From: Halorubrum trapanicum
GTDB lineage: Archaea > Halobacteriota > Halobacteria > Halobacteriales > Haloferacaceae
Direction: 5' to 3'
Assembly (NCBI RefSeq): GCF_017873555.1
Contig: NZ_JAGGKE010000001.1
Coordinates: 62,001 to 126,000 of the forward strand
DNA: 64,000 nt
Positions 60,594 to 64,000 of the stretch are shown piece by piece. A program made the translations under genes and the position numbers. The first letter of the stretch is position 1. Every line of letters begins with the position of its first letter. The notes beneath the pieces were generated by a model that saw nothing but the letters and a program-made list of their open reading frames with translations, was not told where the DNA came from and did no database searches.

Positions 60594-60851
60594 CGAACAC
60601 CGCCGAAGCCCCGGGCGCGAGGCGGGCGCACGCTCGGGGCGGTCCTCGCTCGTTCGCTCCGCTCACTCGCTGCGGTCCTGCCTTCGCCTGCGCCCGCCTC
60701 GCGCCCGCCCCTTCGAGTCCCGCCCCACACGGCACCTCGGCCTCCCCAACCTCGGCGGACGCCCCGGCGCGGGCGGGGCCGCGCCGGACCGCCGCCTCCC
60801 TCGCGCGTGCGGCTCACGCCCTTCGGGCGTTCGCCGGCACGCGCCACCGCG
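60594..60851 (-). repeat. Structured intergenic element, copy R6
   Basis: Tail CACCGCCGAAGCCC near 60599, head near 60851, minus orientation. P1 is a perfect 19-bp stem CGGGCGCGAGGCGGGCGCA (60612-60630) with 60689-60707, loop 58 nt. P2 is GGCGG with CCGCC enclosing an extra GC hairpin. P3 is GCGCGTGC with GCACGCGC enclosing ACGCCC-TTC-GGGCGT. The spacer on the minus strand is GGGACTCGAAGGGG. It lies between the thioredoxin and cysteine synthase genes, head toward the latter. Confidence 0.87.
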
Positions 60852-60951
60852 TCAGTCTCGGTTGCGATTTACAAATCGAACCGGTCGTTGCTCCGACATC
60901 GATTGCCGGAGTCCGCGGGGCCTTTGGGCCGCGACCGCCTCATGTCGGCTA

Positions 60952-61869
60952 ATGGACGACGATATCCTGTCGACGCTCGGCTCGCCGCTGGTGCGAGTCG
61001 ACGCGCCCGCGGGGACCACGGTGGCGGCGAAAGTCGAGTCCCGAAACCCGGGCGGCTCGGCCAAGGACCGCCCCGCGCTGTACATGGTCGAAGCGGCCGA
61101 GGAGGCAGGCGAGATAGAGCCGGGCGACCACATCGTCGAACCGACCTCGGGAAACACCGGCATCGGCCTCGCGATGGTCGGCGCGGCGCGCGACTACGAC
61201 GTGACCCTCGTCATCCCGGAGGGGAAGTCGATCGAGCGCCGCCGACTCATGAAGGCGTACGGCGCAACCGTCGAGCTCGTCGACGGCGACATCTCGGACG
61301 CGAAGGAGCGCGCCGACGAACTCGAAGCAGACCCGGACACCGTCCAGCTCCGGCAGTTCGAGAACCCCGCCAACCCCCGCGCCCACTACGAGACGACCGG
61401 CCCGGAGATCCTCGATCAGGTGGGCGACCGGACCGTCGACGCGTTCGTCGCCGGCGTCGGGACGGGGGGAACGCTCTCCGGGATCGGCCGCCGACTGCGC
61501 GAGGCGTTCCCGGACGTCCGGATCGACGCGGTCGAGCCGGCGGACAACGCCGTCCTCTCCGGCGGTCCCGCGGGAAACGACGGCTTCCAGGGAATGGGAC
61601 CGGGGTTCGTCGCGCCGAACCTCGACGTCGACCTGATCGACGAGGTCAACACCGTCGAACTCGCTGACGCCGAGACCGAGTGCCGCCGCCTCGCTCGCGA
61701 GGAGGGGATCCTGGTCGGGCAGTCGTCGGGCGCCTCGAACCTCGCCGCGAAGGACGTCGCGGCCGAGCTGCGCGAGCGCGGCGCGTTCGCGGGCGAGGAA
61801 CCCCTCGTCGTCACCGTCTTCTGGGACAGCGGCGAGCGCTACCTGACGGCGGGGACCTTCGACGGATGA
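60952..61869 (+). CDS. cysK: Cysteine synthase family PLP enzyme
   Basis: 305 aa from the ATG at 60952. The PLP lysine is in NPGGSAKDRPALYM, the phosphate loop is TSGNTGIGLAM, and GVGTGGTLSGIGR and GILVGQSSGASNLAA complete the pocket. It replaces the acetyl or phosphate group of O-acetylserine or O-phosphoserine with sulfide to make cysteine. It is a standard length. Element R6 occupies its upstream region, 100 bp before the start. Confidence 0.95.
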   Translation: MDDDILSTLGSPLVRVDAPAGTTVAAKVESRNPGGSAKDRPALYMVEAAEEAGEIEPGDHIVEPTSGNTGIGLAMVGAARDYDVTLVIPEGKSIERRRLMKAYGATVELVDGDISDAKERADELEADPDTVQLRQFENPANPRAHYETTGPEILDQVGDRTVDAFVAGVGTGGTLSGIGRRLREAFPDVRIDAVEPADNAVLSGGPAGNDGFQGMGPGFVAPNLDVDLIDEVNTVELADAETECRRLAREEGILVGQSSGASNLAAKDVAAELRERGAFAGEEPLVVTVFWDSGERYLTAGTFDG

Positions 61870-61910
61870 CCGCGGCGTTGATTCGGACCGGCCCGCCCCT
61901 CGCGGAGCGG

Positions 61911-61964
61911 GAGTGCGCCGCGGACCGAGAGTGCGCCGCGGACCGAGAGTGCGCCGCGGACCGA
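61911..61964. repeat. Three exact tandem 18-bp repeats
   Basis: GAGTGCGCCGCGGACCGA occurs three times in a row at 61911, 61929 and 61947. It lies just downstream of cysK (stop 61869). No coding frame continues through it convincingly. Confidence 0.8.
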
Positions 61965-62034
61965 GAGTGAACCCCCGACCGCTCTCCGGGAGACGACGGT
62001 TTATACGGGCCGCGCGCGACGGCGGAGACGAGAC

Positions 62035-62124
62035 GTGAACCGCGCGCTCGACGCCACGGTGTCGCGAGCGTCCGCGACGACGACCCGGTCGATTCCGACG
62101 GCGCGGAGGGGGTGGTCGGCGTGA
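62035..62124 (+). CDS. Possible 29-codon leader ORF of the MFS gene
   Basis: A GTG at 62035 opens a frame of 29 codons whose TGA (62122-62124) overlaps the GTG start of the MFS gene (62121) as GTGA. A TTTATA box at 62001-62006 is about 29-34 bp before the GTG, so it could be a leaderless translated leader. The composition (Ala, Arg, Thr, Ser rich) is not protein-like. Support is weak. Confidence 0.3.
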   Translation: MNRALDATVSRASATTTRSIPTARRGWSA

Positions 62125-63338
62125 ACTGGCGCTACCGCCACACGGTGTTGACGCTGTGTATGCTCGCCTTCTTCGTGACGTACTTCGCCCGGCTGGCGAT
62201 CAGCCCGGTCGTTCCCCTCATCATCGACGACTTCGGGGTCTCGAACACGGCGGTCGGGGTCGCTCTCTCCGGCATGTGGTTCGCCTACGGGCTCTCGCAG
62301 TTCCCGAGCGGAATCTTAGCGGACCGGTACGGCGAGCGCCGGGTCATCCTCGTCGCGGTCGGCGGGACGACGGCGATGAGCCTCCTCTTGGCCCTCGTCC
62401 CCGTCTTCCCGGCGTTCGTGCTGGCGGCGGTCCTCCTCGGACTCGCGGCGGGGCTTCACTACGCCGTGGCGACCACGCTGCTCTCGCGGACGTTCGACGA
62501 CCTCGGCACCGCGGTCGGGCTACACTCGCTCGGCGGGCCGCTGGCGGGGCTGGTCGCGCCGGTCGCCGCGACGTGGGTCGGATTCCGCTACGGGTGGCGC
62601 CCCGGCGTCGCGCTGGCCGCGGTCGTCGGCGTTCCGATCTTTGTTCTGTTCGCGCGGCGCGTCCGCCCCACCGAGCCGCGGCGCCCGGACCAGCCGATGT
62701 CGGAGCGGCTCCGGATCGGGCCGCTGCTCGAACTGGTCGGCCGCCGCGAGATCCTCGTCCCGCTGGCGGTCGCGACGCTCGGCACGTACGTCGCGCAGGG
62801 CGTCATCTCCTTTCTCCCGACGTTCCTCGTGGAGTTGCGGGAGTACACGCCCGCGTTCGCCGGCGGCGTCTTCTCCGCGTTCTTCGTCGTTCGCGCCGGG
62901 GCGCAGGTCGGACTCGGTCGGCTCTCCGACCGCGTCGGTCGCGACGCGAGCATCGCCGCGTCCCTCCTCGGCGGGGCGCTCGGTCTCGCCGGGCTGGTCG
63001 CGCTCCCCGACCTCGCCCGGCTTCCGGTCGCGGTCGGGCTGCCGGCGCTTCCCGAGGTCGTCGCGCTCGGGGTCGTCGTGTTCCTCGCCGGACTCGGGTC
63101 GAGCTTCTTCTCGGCGATCGACCCGCGGTTCATGGACGCCCTCGGCGACGCGGAGCGGGGGGCCGGCTTCGGCCTGATCCGGACCGTTTACACCGTGATC
63201 GGCTCGGCCGGGTCCGTCGGCGTCGGTCTCGTCGCGGACCTGTTCGGCTGGGGCGCGTCGTTCCTCGTCATCGCCGGGATGGCCGGGGTCGCGTTCCTCG
63301 TCATCTCGGTGAACGCGCTCGTCGGCGAGGGGCGGTGA
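62121..63338 (+). CDS. MFS transporter
   Basis: 405 aa from the GTG at 62121 (a GTG at 62112 is also possible). Twelve helices, with the MFS motif A-like FPSGILADRYGERRVILVAV after helix 2 and a repeat of it, GLGRLSDRVGRDASIAASLL, after helix 8. The long central loop has RPTEPRRPDQPM. Substrate unknown. GTGA overlap with an upstream mini-ORF is possible. Confidence 0.92.
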   Translation: MNWRYRHTVLTLCMLAFFVTYFARLAISPVVPLIIDDFGVSNTAVGVALSGMWFAYGLSQFPSGILADRYGERRVILVAVGGTTAMSLLLALVPVFPAFVLAAVLLGLAAGLHYAVATTLLSRTFDDLGTAVGLHSLGGPLAGLVAPVAATWVGFRYGWRPGVALAAVVGVPIFVLFARRVRPTEPRRPDQPMSERLRIGPLLELVGRREILVPLAVATLGTYVAQGVISFLPTFLVELREYTPAFAGGVFSAFFVVRAGAQVGLGRLSDRVGRDASIAASLLGGALGLAGLVALPDLARLPVAVGLPALPEVVALGVVVFLAGLGSSFFSAIDPRFMDALGDAERGAGFGLIRTVYTVIGSAGSVGVGLVADLFGWGASFLVIAGMAGVAFLVISVNALVGEGR

Positions 63339-63434
63339 GGCGACCGACTCCGCTGCCGACGGGAGTGGGACGCGGCGTGTCAACCCCTCCCGCCCGACCC
63401 GAACCTTCGAGTCGACCCGGGCCGAAGTCGGACT

Positions 63435-64000
63435 GTGTACGACTATCACGCCCACACGAACTACTCGGACGGGGCGTTCCTGCGCTGGATGGTCGACGCC
63501 GCGGCCGAGGCGGGCCTCGACGGGATCGGGTTCGCCGACCACTGTAACGTCTCGCCGGCGCCGACCGCGCGGCGTCACAAGCGCGCGTTCGGGTTCAACC
63601 TGGACCTGACCTACGAGCGGCGCCGCGAGGCGATCGAGGCGGTCCGCGAGGACGCCGACGTCGACGTGTTCGACGCCGTCGAGATGGACTACGACCCCGC
63701 TCACGAGGACGCGATCGCGGCGTTCCTCGACGACGCGGGCTTCGACTACGCGGTCGGCAGCGTCCACGAACTCGACGGGGCGAACGTCCACACGCGCTCG
63801 CACTTCGTCGACAAGCCTGAGTCCGAGCGGCGGGCCCTGGTCGACCGCTACTTCGAGACGCTGGTCGCCTTGGTCGAGTCGGAGCTGTTCGCGATCGCCG
63901 CGCATCCCGACCTGATCGAGCGGAACCCGCACCTCCGCGGCTTCGCCACCGAGGACCACTACGCCGCGGTCGCCGACGCGTTCCGCGACTCGCGGACCGT
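63435..64000 (+). CDS. PHP-domain protein (histidinol-phosphatase-like), truncated by the window
   Basis: A GTG at 63435 opens a frame that runs out of the window after about 188 codons. VYDYHAHTNYSDG is the first PHP metal motif, FADHCN the second, EMDYD the Glu motif, VGSVHELDG and AAHPDL the last His residues. PHP proteins hydrolyse phosphate esters with three metals; HisK-type members are histidinol phosphatases. No other start fits; the 3' end is missing. Confidence 0.85.
   Translation, partial: MYDYHAHTNYSDGAFLRWMVDAAAEAGLDGIGFADHCNVSPAPTARRHKRAFGFNLDLTYERRREAIEAVREDADVDVFDAVEMDYDPAHEDAIAAFLDDAGFDYAVGSVHELDGANVHTRSHFVDKPESERRALVDRYFETLVALVESELFAIAAHPDLIERNPHLRGFATEDHYAAVADAFRDSRT

Overview
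The window reads as a chromosomal segment of an extremely halophilic archaeon. It is GC-rich, its proteins are strongly acidic, many starts are GTG or leaderless (a TATA-like box about 25 bp before the start codon), and its families are haloarchaeal or archaeal: RaSEA, MptE, archaeal-type SAM synthetase, DacZ, NAC, the archaeal mevalonate branch and HVO_0758-type mini zinc fingers. A Halorubrum-like genus is my guess from protein flavour only. Almost all genes are housekeeping or conserved haloarchaeal genes in short operons, many joined by 4-bp ATGA or GTGA overlaps.

Layout. 1-1.1 kb: dihydroxyacetone kinase (dhaK and the start of dhaL). 1.2-4.8 kb: an accessory pocket beside tRNA-Ile(GAU), with a triple zinc-ribbon protein, an AT-rich HEPN-domain gene and a hicBA toxin-antitoxin pair. 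4.9-11.4 kb: FxsA, a DUF1405 membrane protein, an enolase-superfamily protein, EngB, 5-formyl-THF cyclo-ligase and the archaeosine enzyme RaSEA. 11.4-15.5 kb: an overlapping operon with a DyP-like Tat lipoprotein, a P19-like iron-binding lipoprotein, a cohesin-like surface protein and a VanZ-like protein. 15.5-24.5 kb: secreted 5'-nucleotidase, aldehyde:ferredoxin oxidoreductase, AzlCD, TrmJ and small membrane proteins, one of them frameshifted. 24.8-33 kb: folate/pterin genes (folP, mptE), a creatininase-family amidohydrolase, NAC with TrmI, an aminotransferase and SAM synthetase. 33-42 kb: a glycosyltransferase, an MFS transporter behind a 25-bp tandem-repeat array, two Tat lipoproteins, an aldo/keto reductase, and dacZ with mscS. 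42-49 kb: an MrfA-like helicase, PsiE, photolyase and the mevalonate-pathway decarboxylase. 49-64 kb: ferredoxin, an AtoE-type transporter, an ASCH protein, a hairpin-ended non-autonomous IS605-like element, pyrBI, an Na+/H+ or K+/H+ antiporter, ThuA, thioredoxin, cysteine synthase, a second MFS protein and a PHP-domain protein cut by the window end.

The most unusual content is non-coding. Six intergenic copies (R1-R6) of a roughly 220-270 bp element occur at 7602, 24502, 47521, 48882, 58746 and 60594. Five carry a long perfect or near-perfect hairpin (P1, 12-19 bp arms). A second hairpin (P2) and a GC-rich third (P3) are also recognisable. Between copies the arms differ by paired compensatory changes. 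In one copy the loop is inverted relative to its flanks. Two copies in opposite orientation bracket the mevalonate decarboxylase gene. I do not recognise this family. It could be a structured RNA gene, a cruciform-forming DNA element or a MITE-like repeat, and it is my main candidate for an undescribed system.
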